Origin: Streptomyces dioscori
GTDB taxonomy: Bacteria; Actinomycetota; Actinomycetes; Streptomycetales; Streptomycetaceae
DNA: 64,000 nucleotides
NCBI RefSeq assembly: GCF_003024195.1
Contig: NZ_KZ679053.1
Span: 124,001-188,000 of the forward strand
Reading direction: 5' to 3'
Under the pieces are notes generated by a model, which was not told the origin of the DNA, ran no database searches, and saw only the letters and a list, made by a program, of their open reading frames with translations. This document shows, piece by piece, positions 8,276-15,782 of the stretch (within the stretch, counting starts at the first letter, position 1; the number at the start of each line of letters is the position of its first letter). Position numbers and translations under genes: made by a program.

Positions 8276-9202
8276 CTAGCTCCTGATGAGGCGGCGCGCC
8301 GATCCCGCGGCGGCAGCGCCGTCACCGGCCGCAGCGACCGCATAGCCGACGAAGTCTGACCTGAGCTCACCCACCGCGAGCAGCCCCGTGAGGGAGGTCC
8401 GCATGCCGACATCCACGCGTACGAATCCGTCCGGGTCGAGATCCACCAGGCCCCGCAGCAGCGACGACCTCGGCTCCAGGCCGGCGTTGACGAAGAGTCC
8501 CGCGACGTCGAGGCCAAGGACTCCATCTGTTTCGAGGTCGCGGATCTGGACCGCTCCCAGCGTCCCACCGGAGGCTGTCAGCGTCTCCACCTTCGCGTGG
8601 GACAGCACGCGGATCCGGTCGCTCTCGTCGATGGCCGACCTGGTCGCGTCGGAGAGGTCGGGCTCCGCACGTCGAGTGATCAAGGTGACGGACGACGCGT
8701 AGCGGGAGACGACCAGTGCCTCGCGAGCGGCGAAGTCGTGGTCTCCGACCACAGCGACCGATTTCTCCTTGAAGAGCGGGCCGTCGCAGGTGCCGCAGTA
8801 GGAGATGCCGCGACCTTCCAGATCACCTTCGGCGTCCAGGCCCAGACGCCGGCGGCCGGCCCCCATCGCGGCGACGACTGTCCGAGACCGGATGTCTGTT
8901 TCGAGGCCGCGAACGGCGAACCCGGTGCCGTCCTTGGTGATTTCCGTGACGTCGTCGAACACGAACTCGGCACCGGCCGCGAGCGCTTGCGCCTCGACGC
9001 GGCCGGCCAGCTCACTGCCGGAGATCGGATCGGACATCCCGGGGAAGTGCACCACCTCCTCCAGGTTGATCAGTTCGCCACCCATCACGATCTCCGTCAC
9101 CACGACTGTGCGCAGGCCGAAGCCGGCCGCGAACAGACCGGTGGACAAGGCGGCGAGTCCACCGCCTACCACCGCGACGTCGTACTCGTCGGCGTTGCTC
9201 AT
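8276..9202 (-). CDS. thioredoxin-reductase-like FAD/NAD(P) oxidoreductase
   Basis: Two-domain pyridine-nucleotide disulfide flavoprotein of 308 aa. The FAD motif VVGGGLAAL is at the N-terminus, GGELINLEEV resembles the TrxR flavin loop, and the redox-active pair Cys136-Gly-Thr-Cys139 is followed by DGP exactly as in thioredoxin reductase. The NADPH Rossmann motif is degenerate (VVGDHDFAAREA) and the usual C-terminal FVAIGH-like block reads differently, so it is not a housekeeping TrxR. It starts inside the stop of the UGSC-type gene (ATGA), suggesting it reduces that protein. Confidence 0.85.
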   Translation of the reverse strand: MSNADEYDVAVVGGGLAALSTGLFAAGFGLRTVVVTEIVMGGELINLEEVVHFPGMSDPISGSELAGRVEAQALAAGAEFVFDDVTEITKDGTGFAVRGLETDIRSRTVVAAMGAGRRRLGLDAEGDLEGRGISYCGTCDGPLFKEKSVAVVGDHDFAAREALVVSRYASSVTLITRRAEPDLSDATRSAIDESDRIRVLSHAKVETLTASGGTLGAVQIRDLETDGVLGLDVAGLFVNAGLEPRSSLLRGLVDLDPDGFVRVDVGMRTSLTGLLAVGELRSDFVGYAVAAAGDGAAAAGSARRLIRS

Positions 9203-9786
9203 CCGGCCACCTCGCCGATCCCGGCCACGAGCTCCTCGCGGCGTGCTGCTTCCCTGAGCGCGTCGATGCCCAGGATGCTCAGTACTTGCGGCAGCGCTTG
9301 CCGGGCGCGCTCCTCGATCTCGTGCTGCTCCAGACTCGACACGGGGTGTGCGACGCGGGCGAAGGCATATCCCGGCAGGCCACGGCGCGCGGCCATGGCG
9401 GATGCCGAAGCCAGGAACGGCTCCGTGCAGATGGCGGCGGCCGGGACGCCTCGCGCCTCGAAGTCCGTGGCGACATGCATCGTCGTCGCCGAGCAGGAAC
9501 CGCAGTCTCCGAGGCCGGTGAGGACGACATCACAGCGGTCGGCCATGTCGTCCAGCTGCGCTGCGGACGGCAGCATCACTCCCTCGGTGACGACCGGACC
9601 GACGAACTCGACGCCAGGGAGCTCAGGGTCGAGAAGGGCCGCGACGGCCTTCAGGAGCTCCGGCGCGTTCCGCTTGGTGTTCGCGAGCAGCCCGACCACC
9701 AGCTTCTCGGTGCGCGCCGGCCGTGTCGCTGTCCTCACCTCCGCGACCGCATCGTCCGGTACGGGGACCAACGCCTCGATCGCCAT
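9199..9786 (-). CDS. UGSC-family protein, Cys form (CGSC)
   Basis: A 195-aa protein with LTGLGDCGSCSATTMH at residues 89-104. This matches the UGSC family, in which some members carry selenocysteine at the first position; here Cys95 and Cys98 form a CxxC pair. A conserved N-terminal VVGLLANTKRNAPELL segment and a final HPVSSL segment are visible. No member has a firmly known reaction that I can cite; redox chemistry is suggested by the motif. The ribosome site AAGGAGG is excellent. It lies between the 354-aa protein and the TrxR-like flavoprotein in one operon. Confidence 0.75.
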   Translation of the reverse strand: MAIEALVPVPDDAVAEVRTATRPARTEKLVVGLLANTKRNAPELLKAVAALLDPELPGVEFVGPVVTEGVMLPSAAQLDDMADRCDVVLTGLGDCGSCSATTMHVATDFEARGVPAAAICTEPFLASASAMAARRGLPGYAFARVAHPVSSLEQHEIEERARQALPQVLSILGIDALREAARREELVAGIGEVAG

Positions 9787-9830
9787 CGGGACCTCCTTGC
9801 TGCTGGGTTTCTTGTCGGTGGTGTACGCGC

Positions 9831-10895
9831 TCAGGGCACCCGGACCGGCGCGACGATGAACTCGCCCGGCGGGGTGGCGTAGCACCAGCTGGTGATCACC
9901 GAGGAGATGCCGGCGTTGCGGCCGCCGGCCACGATCAACGCGATGTCTCCCGGGTCCCGCGCCCCGTAGCGGTAGGTGATGCCACCCTCGGTCCTGTCCC
10001 GCACCGGGTCGGGCCGGAATTTGAGTTCGGCCCTGGCCAGGTCGGCGACCGGTCGTCGGAAGTTCTCGTAGAGGAACTGCTTGGCCTCCTGCTTCGACCA
10101 GCCGTGCTTGGAGCCGACGAGGTCGGCGTGTTCCGGCCCCATGACCACGACCACCGGGCCACCGGGCATCATGGCGCCGAGCCGGGAGAGGGTGTCCGCG
10201 ATGGTGTACAAGATGCCTTCGGCGCTGGTGCCGGTGCGGTTTTCGATCGGCTCGGGGCCCCGGCCGCTCATCACCATCACGGTGCTGTCCTGCGCGCCGA
10301 AGCCGTGCTCGACGTGCAGCGGTTCCCAGGGCGATTTCTCCTCGTTCTCCGCGATGCAGAAGCCGAGTTTGCCCGGGTGGCCCTGTGTCGCCTGGTCCAG
10401 GCTGTCCGGAGTGAAACCGAGGACGTTGCGGAGGATCAGCCGAAGAGCCCGCCCGATGGCCACGTTCGCATGGGCGGCGGGGGCATAGAGGTTGGTTCCG
10501 CTGTTCATGCCGAGCGCCTGCCGCACGGGCCCGTTCACCACCGTGAGCTGAGCCCCGCCGCCCGTGCTCGCGTTGGACATGTAGAAGTACGTCCGGTCTC
10601 CCGCACCCCATCGTCGGTCCGCCCAGCCCTCGATCGCAGCCACCACGACGGGGAAATGCTCCGCGGCACAGCCGGCCAGCACGGCGTTGACCGCGGCCAG
10701 CCGGACGGTGACCTCACGCCGGTTCTCCTCGACGCTGAGCAGGACATCGTCAGGTTCCCGGCCCGCCGCGAGGAGGCAGGCGCGCACTCGCTCGGCCGTC
10801 GGCACCGTGACGGGCAGCCCGTCGGTCCAGCCGCGCCGGGCGAATTCGTCGCTCAGCGCGGACTCGGATTCGCCGGTCACTGTCGCGGCCGTCAC
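9831..10895 (-). CDS. conserved protein of UGSC operon, function unknown
   Basis: A 354-aa soluble protein that I cannot assign to a named family. Visible features are a DGLPVTVPT segment near residue 25, small-residue-rich stretches such as MSNASTGGGAQL and NLYAPAAHANVAIGRALRL, and two isolated cysteines in GFCIAEN and SWCYATPP. There are no membrane helices or signal peptide. The GTG start overlaps the stop of a 26-aa frame (GTGA). The UGSC-type gene follows 44 bases downstream, so it is probably part of the same functional unit. It could be the catalytic partner that needs the redox pair; that is a guess from context. Confidence 0.6.
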   Translation of the reverse strand: MTAATVTGESESALSDEFARRGWTDGLPVTVPTAERVRACLLAAGREPDDVLLSVEENRREVTVRLAAVNAVLAGCAAEHFPVVVAAIEGWADRRWGAGDRTYFYMSNASTGGGAQLTVVNGPVRQALGMNSGTNLYAPAAHANVAIGRALRLILRNVLGFTPDSLDQATQGHPGKLGFCIAENEEKSPWEPLHVEHGFGAQDSTVMVMSGRGPEPIENRTGTSAEGILYTIADTLSRLGAMMPGGPVVVVMGPEHADLVGSKHGWSKQEAKQFLYENFRRPVADLARAELKFRPDPVRDRTEGGITYRYGARDPGDIALIVAGGRNAGISSVITSWCYATPPGEFIVAPVRVP

Positions 10896-10972
10896 CGGGA
10901 TGCGCCGCCATCGATGCTGACGACGTCGAGTCCTGTGGAACTGAGGGCCTTTCGGTGGACTTCGACCTTCAT
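10892..10972 (-). CDS. 26-aa small protein at head of UGSC operon
   Basis: A 26-codon frame begins ATG at 10972 with a near-perfect ribosome site (AAGGAGAGACC) and ends in a TGA that overlaps the GTG start of the 354-aa gene. The peptide begins MKVEVHRKAL and ends IDGGASR. Because its ribosome site is stronger than that of the following gene, it may drive coupled translation. Too short for the usual gene finders; no family recognised. Confidence 0.5.
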   Translation of the reverse strand: MKVEVHRKALSSTGLDVVSIDGGASR

Positions 10973-11170
10973 GGTCTCTCCTTGAACGTCGGGGATGACG
11001 CGAACCGGCTCGTCCGGATGCGCCGCGGGCATCGGTCCCGGGGTTTGTCGGTCCTTGTGGCGCCCGTAGTCAACACGGGTGCCGGGCAGTCGGCCACGAC
11101 TGCGTTCCGCTTCGCTGAACCGCTCGCGAACCGCTGCCGGGGCCGTTGCCGGAACAAATCGGCGACGTGC

Positions 11171-12088
11171 TCAGACCGCCATCCCCCCGCCCATGTCGAT
11201 CATGGCCCCGTTCATCGCGCTGGCCGCGTCGCTGGCAAGGAAGGCCACCATGTTCGCGACCTCCTCAGGCAGCTCGTAGCGCTGGATGGCTGTCCTTCCG
11301 CGGGGGTAGAGCGTCTCGGGACGGTCTTCGGTCAGCGGACGGTCCGGGCCCCACATCGAGCCGGCGTTGACCCCGAGGACCTGGATCCCCTGGGGGCCGA
11401 GCTCCTTGCCCAGGAACCGGGTGAACTGCCCGAGTCCGGCCTTCAGGGCGCCGTACACGGTGAGCCACGGCATGGCCGAACTTCCGGCCTCGGAACCGAT
11501 GTTGATGATCCGGCCCCTGCCCTCGGGCAGCATGTGGTCGAGCACGGCGCGCGTGCAGTACATCGGTCCGGTCAGCGTGCCGCGGACGGACCGGTCGATC
11601 TCCTCGCGCCCGAAGGTGACGAAGTCTCCGACGACGACGTCGGCCGCGTTGTTGACCAGGATGTCGATGCCGCCCAGCGCCTCGGCGGCCTCGGACATGA
11701 CGGTCCGCACGCCGTCCCAGTCCATGACGTCGCCGTGGATCGGGACGACCTTGGTGCCCCACTTCTCGGCCGCCGCGGCAGCGACGCCGGCCGCGTCCGG
11801 TGCGGACGGGTGCCTGGAGAACCCGCGCTGACGTACCTGCTCCTGGCTCAGGTCGACCACCGCGACGTCCGCGCCCAGCCCGGCCAGCCTGTTCACGCAA
11901 GCCTGGCCGAGGTTGATACCCGCGCCACCCGTGACGACCGCACGCCGGCCTCGCAGGTCCAGCAGGTCGGTGACCCGCTTCCCGATGCTGTCGAGCGGGA
12001 TGCGTTTCTCGTCCCACCACACCGTCTGCGATCCGTGGCCGGCGTCGATGTGGTCCTGGAGTACCTGCTGCATGAAATGCGTGCTCAT
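11171..12088 (-). CDS. SDR oxidoreductase with N-terminal extension
   Basis: A 305-aa SDR preceded by about 45 extra residues containing VWWDEKRIPLDSIGKR. The nucleotide-binding loop is TGGAGINLGQ, longer than the classical TGxxxGxG; NNAAD replaces NNAG, and the active-site Tyr-Lys is in VYGALKAG. It is a paralogue of the SDR at 32597-33514, sharing the same extension and fold. The ATG overlaps the stop of the 439-aa gene. The last gene of the BKACE/ALDH operon; a 198-base gap without obvious gene separates it from the UGSC operon. Confidence 0.87.
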   Translation of the reverse strand: MSTHFMQQVLQDHIDAGHGSQTVWWDEKRIPLDSIGKRVTDLLDLRGRRAVVTGGAGINLGQACVNRLAGLGADVAVVDLSQEQVRQRGFSRHPSAPDAAGVAAAAAEKWGTKVVPIHGDVMDWDGVRTVMSEAAEALGGIDILVNNAADVVVGDFVTFGREEIDRSVRGTLTGPMYCTRAVLDHMLPEGRGRIINIGSEAGSSAMPWLTVYGALKAGLGQFTRFLGKELGPQGIQVLGVNAGSMWGPDRPLTEDRPETLYPRGRTAIQRYELPEEVANMVAFLASDAASAMNGAMIDMGGGMAV

Positions 12089-13404
12089 CGGCGTTCCTCA
12101 GTCGTCGCGGAAAAGGTGGTGACGTCCCGTCCCCGGACGAGGGGCCGGAACATCGGGTAGGGCATGGGGTGCTGGTTGGCGCCGAGTTCCGGCGCTCCCC
12201 GCCAGCGGTACAGGCACAGGCAGCGACCGGGGCTGCGGTTGGTGATGTGCTCGGTGGTGGGTGTGGTCATCACGAAGCCGACCGCCTCGAAGAAGCGCGA
12301 TGTCCGCACCAGGTCGGGCAGTGCCGTGTTCATCGCCAACAGCTCGATCGGCGTGGCGCCGCACTCGTCCGCGACGAGCTGGGCACGGGCGTCGATCGAA
12401 CTGATGGGCCCGGGGAAGCGGGCGTGCCACGCGTTGAACCAGCCGACATAGGGTCTGTCCGGGCTCGCGGTCGGATCGACGGCCGCGAAGGAGAAGCGCT
12501 GGGACTGACTCGAAAGACGGATGCCGAGGAGCCGGGCCTGCTCCTGCCAGGGGATGCGTGGCTCGACGACCAGAGGTACGGCGAATCGGTCCGTGTAGGC
12601 GGCGGGCTGCTGCGGGACGCGTGGCAGCCCGGCGAGGTAGTCGGCAGGAGCGGTGCCGAGCCGGGCAGGGTAACCGGCCCGGACGTAGGCGTCGGTGGTC
12701 CGTGTCCACAGGTCGTCCCAGAGTGCCTTCAAGGGCGGGGTTGCCGACCGTGTGCGGACCCCGAGCATCCGGCCGTTGTCGCTGGGCCGGAGGTCGTAGG
12801 CGACCAGCAGGGAACCGGGGGTGGGCGGTTCGTTCTCGCGGCCCTCCTCCGGCTGGTCACCGTCGAAGCGCGCCGCGATGGTGCGCCCGTCGTAGGACGT
12901 GGCCAGCCGTGACCAGCTGCGCCGGTCATCGAGGTGATGGCCGGTCAGTACGTACTGGTCCTGGCCGGCCACGATGTACTGGTCGAGCGTCAGCATGGTC
13001 CGCCCGGCCGCCGCGATCGCCTTCAGCGTGGCCGTCTCGTCGAGGTCGAGCCAGGGCGCGTCGCGGGCAGCCTCGTAGTCGAACCACCCCCAGACGTCGC
13101 CGTCGTTGGTGAAGCCGTTGGCCGGGGACTCCGCGTAGGAATCCATGTCCGGGAACACCGCCCGGAACCGGTCCCTCGTGAGGTGCGAGCTGAGCTCGTG
13201 CGGCAGATACCCGACGGCCCGGCCCTCGCGCCGGAGGCCGAGTAGCTGTGTGTCGTCGAAGGGGCACGGGGTGACGGTGACCGGTACATCCAGCAGGCGG
13301 CCCCTTTCTGCCCAGATGGCCCGGTGCAAGCGCGTCTGCTGGGCGGCCGACAGCGGCTCTCGGGCCAGGGCATCGATGACCGGGGAGGCCGACGGGGCAG
13401 TCAC
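12085..13404 (-). CDS. conserved hypothetical protein, 439 aa
   Basis: I do not recognise this family. The protein is soluble, acidic and rich in Trp and Tyr (for example DGDVWGWFDYEAARDAPW and YVGWFNAWHARFPG), with His-containing stretches VLTGHHLDDRRSW and TTEHITNRSPGRCLC. No signal peptide, membrane helix or cofactor motif is apparent. The GTG start overlaps the aldehyde dehydrogenase stop, and its own stop overlaps the SDR start, so it is locked into a four-gene operon with BKACE, ALDH and SDR. An enzyme acting on the same metabolite is likely. Confidence 0.7.
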   Translation of the reverse strand: MTAPSASPVIDALAREPLSAAQQTRLHRAIWAERGRLLDVPVTVTPCPFDDTQLLGLRREGRAVGYLPHELSSHLTRDRFRAVFPDMDSYAESPANGFTNDGDVWGWFDYEAARDAPWLDLDETATLKAIAAAGRTMLTLDQYIVAGQDQYVLTGHHLDDRRSWSRLATSYDGRTIAARFDGDQPEEGRENEPPTPGSLLVAYDLRPSDNGRMLGVRTRSATPPLKALWDDLWTRTTDAYVRAGYPARLGTAPADYLAGLPRVPQQPAAYTDRFAVPLVVEPRIPWQEQARLLGIRLSSQSQRFSFAAVDPTASPDRPYVGWFNAWHARFPGPISSIDARAQLVADECGATPIELLAMNTALPDLVRTSRFFEAVGFVMTTPTTEHITNRSPGRCLCLYRWRGAPELGANQHPMPYPMFRPLVRGRDVTTFSATTEERR

Positions 13405-14810
13405 GCGTGGCTCCGGTGGAGCACCTTCACCTCGGTGAAGGAGTGCAGCCCCCAATATCCGTTCTCCACGCCGATGCCGCTCCACTTCGCACCGCCGAAG
13501 GGCTGGTCGGGACGGAGGGCGAGGTGGGTGTTGACCCAGGCGGTACCGCAGTCCAGTTCGTCGGCCACGGCCGCCGCGCGGTCGGCGTCGGTGCCCCAGA
13601 CCGAGCCCGAGAGCCCGAAGCGGGTGCCGTTGGCGCGCTCGACCGCCTCGTCCACGGAGCGGTAGGGCAGTACCGGGAGCACCGGCCCGAACTGCTCCTC
13701 ATCGACGACGGCCATGCCGTCGGCGACCCCTCGCAGGATGGTCGGCCGGTAGAAGAAGCCGGGGCCGTCGACGACGGCCCCGCCGACGACGGCTTGCCCC
13801 CCGCGGCGGACCGCGTCGTCGACCAGCCCGGCCACGCGCTCCAGCTGAGGCACGTTGTTGAGAGGGCCGAGCCGGCTCTCCGGGTCGCTTCCGGCGCCGA
13901 CCCGTACCGCGGCGGCGAGGGAAGCGAGAGCTTCGACCACTTCGTCGTAGCGGTCCTGCGGGGCGTACACACGCTTGACCGCGGAGCACACCTGCCCGTT
14001 GTTACGGAAGGCCGACCAGAAGAGCCGTTCGGCGACCGCCTCGACGTCGACGTCGTCGAGCAGGATCGCCGGGTCGTTGCCGCCGAGCTCCAGGGTGATG
14101 CGCTTCAGGTCCGGCGCCGCCGAGGCCGCGACGTGCTTGCCGGTGGCTACTGAGCCGGTGAAGGAGACCTTGCGCGGAACAGGATGCTCCGTCATGCGGG
14201 CACCAAGGGGGTCGGAGCCGCTCACCACGTTCAGGACACCGGCCGGCAGCACCTCGGACAGCACCTGACCGAGCAGGAGGGTCGCGAGCGGTGTGTAGGG
14301 CGAGGGCTTGAGGACCATGGTGTTGCCCGCCCGCAGTGCCGGCGCGATCTTCCACGCCGCCAGACTGAGAGGGAAGTTCCACGGCGTGATCGCGGCGACG
14401 ACCCCGAGGGGGCGGCGCCGCACACGGATGTGGACCTTGTCGTCGTCCTGGAGGATCTCGTCGTCGACCTTGAGGCCGGCGAAGTGACGCAGCCACAGCG
14501 CCACCGAGCGCACTTCCATCCGGGAGTCGGCGAGTGGCTTTCCCTGCTCGCGGGTCAGCAGGGGGGCGATCGTGTCGGCCGCCGCGAGGACGGCGTCGGC
14601 AGCCGCAAGCAGTGACTTCCGCCTGGCGGACTCGTCCCGCTGCCAGGTCCGGTACGCGTCCTGGGCGGACTGCATCGCCTCGTCGAGCTGGGCCGTCGTG
14701 CACTCGGGCGCAGTGGCGAACGGTGCGCCGGTGGCGGGGTCGACCACCTCGAACGACCTCGAAGTGGTGACGGCGTTGCCGCCGATGGTCATCGAAAACT
14801 GGTCCGTCAT
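13401..14810 (-). CDS. aldehyde dehydrogenase family protein
   Basis: NAD(P)-dependent aldehyde dehydrogenase of 469 aa. The PWNFPL cofactor-loop motif, LELGGNDP with general base Glu241, and nucleophile Cys275 in NNGQVCSA are all intact. Length and the C-terminal PFGGAKWSGIGVENG block resemble the succinate-semialdehyde/betaine aldehyde group. It starts in the BKACE stop (ATGA). It would oxidise an aldehyde produced in the same operon to its acid. Confidence 0.93.
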   Translation of the reverse strand: MTDQFSMTIGGNAVTTSRSFEVVDPATGAPFATAPECTTAQLDEAMQSAQDAYRTWQRDESARRKSLLAAADAVLAAADTIAPLLTREQGKPLADSRMEVRSVALWLRHFAGLKVDDEILQDDDKVHIRVRRRPLGVVAAITPWNFPLSLAAWKIAPALRAGNTMVLKPSPYTPLATLLLGQVLSEVLPAGVLNVVSGSDPLGARMTEHPVPRKVSFTGSVATGKHVAASAAPDLKRITLELGGNDPAILLDDVDVEAVAERLFWSAFRNNGQVCSAVKRVYAPQDRYDEVVEALASLAAAVRVGAGSDPESRLGPLNNVPQLERVAGLVDDAVRRGGQAVVGGAVVDGPGFFYRPTILRGVADGMAVVDEEQFGPVLPVLPYRSVDEAVERANGTRFGLSGSVWGTDADRAAAVADELDCGTAWVNTHLALRPDQPFGGAKWSGIGVENGYWGLHSFTEVKVLHRSHA

Positions 14811-15637
14811 CGCGGTCGGCCTTCCTGGCGGGGCAGCTGGAGCCGGCGACGTGTGCTGTCGACGTCGGCGATGGTGAGGTCGAGGGCGCGCGCCATGTCT
14901 GCCGCGCGCGCGACGAGCGGGGTGCTGCCCTGAGCCAACTCACCTTTGCGGAGGTAGAGCGTGTCCTCCAGTCCGGCCCGGCAGTTTCCGCCGAGTGCCA
15001 GCCCGATCGCCGTCAGCTCCAGGTTGGCCCGGCCGATGGCGATGACCTGCCAAGCCGCATCCTCGGGCAGCCTGCGCACCATCATCATGAGGTTCTCCGC
15101 GGTGGCGGCCATGCCGCCGCGGACCCCGAGGACGATGCTGAACTGCAGCGGCTCGACCAGCAGTCCTTCGTCCCGTAGCCGGAGGCAGGCGTCGAGATGC
15201 CCGGTGTCGTAGATTTCGAGCTCCGGTTTGACGCCGAGTTCCTGCATGCGGGCGGCGAGTCGGTGCACGCCGGCGGGTGGATTGCGGAACTCGCCCTCGC
15301 CGAAGCTCATGCTGCACGGGTTCAGCGTCGCCATCTCGGGGCGAAGCTCGACGAGTTGCTCACGCTCCTCGAACGGAACGCTCAAGCCCACTCCGGTCGA
15401 CAACTGCACCAGGACGGGGCAGCGCTCCCGGATGAGTTCCACGGTTCGGGCCGCGATGGAGAGGTCTGCCGTCGGCCGGTCGTTGCGGTCACGCAGGTGG
15501 AGGTGAGCCACCGTGGCCCCCGCGGCGTAGGCCTCGGCGACCTGGTCGGCGATCTCGTCGGGCTGCGTCGGCAACCAGGCGTTGTCCTGCTTCGTCGCGA
15601 TGGGGCCCGTCGGCGCCACGGTGATGATCACGCTCAC
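14807..15637 (-). CDS. BKACE-type beta-keto acid cleavage enzyme (DUF849)
   Basis: A 276-aa TIM-barrel protein of the BKACE family, which condenses a beta-keto acid with acetyl-CoA and releases acetoacetate plus a new acyl-CoA. The zinc-binding His45-x-His47 in AHLHLRD, the STGVGLS strand, TLNPCSMSFG and the C-terminal GLEDTLYLRKGE block are typical. The GTG start at 15637 is supported by AGGAGG upstream. It is the first gene of the operon and is divergent from the HyuB gene across a palindrome-bearing promoter region. Confidence 0.88.
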   Translation of the reverse strand: MSVIITVAPTGPIATKQDNAWLPTQPDEIADQVAEAYAAGATVAHLHLRDRNDRPTADLSIAARTVELIRERCPVLVQLSTGVGLSVPFEEREQLVELRPEMATLNPCSMSFGEGEFRNPPAGVHRLAARMQELGVKPELEIYDTGHLDACLRLRDEGLLVEPLQFSIVLGVRGGMAATAENLMMMVRRLPEDAAWQVIAIGRANLELTAIGLALGGNCRAGLEDTLYLRKGELAQGSTPLVARAADMARALDLTIADVDSTRRRLQLPRQEGRPR

Positions 15638-15680
15638 GCCCGCCTCCTGAGGACTGGAGAAGCCTGAAGGTTCGTTGTCA

Positions 15681-15712
15681 CAGACATACGGTATGTGGAG
15701 TATGATATCTCG
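15681..15712. promoter_or_regulatory. palindromic operator between BKACE and HyuB
   Basis: The perfect palindrome ACATACGGTATGT (15684-15696) is followed by TATGATATCTCG. The 32-base block matches 21 of 32 positions of the element at 26497-26528, including GACAT at the left and TATCTCG at the right. The ATAC-N-GTAT core is the kind of site bound by FCD-type GntR regulators, two of which are encoded in the window. Confidence 0.65.
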
Positions 15713-15782
15713 GCAACCGTCAGTCGCCTCTGTCTTCATGGCAACTCGCGAGGCGCCCGGGACCATAAGAGAGCAGGAGCCC

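Noticed and set aside
8276..9202. Housekeeping thioredoxin reductase
   Set aside because: NADPH motif and C-terminus deviate and no thioredoxin gene is adjacent; it is tied to the UGSC-type operon.
9199..9786. Selenocysteine (TGA) codon in the UGSC motif
   Set aside because: The codon at the first motif position is a Cys codon and the frame reads straight through, so no recoding is needed.
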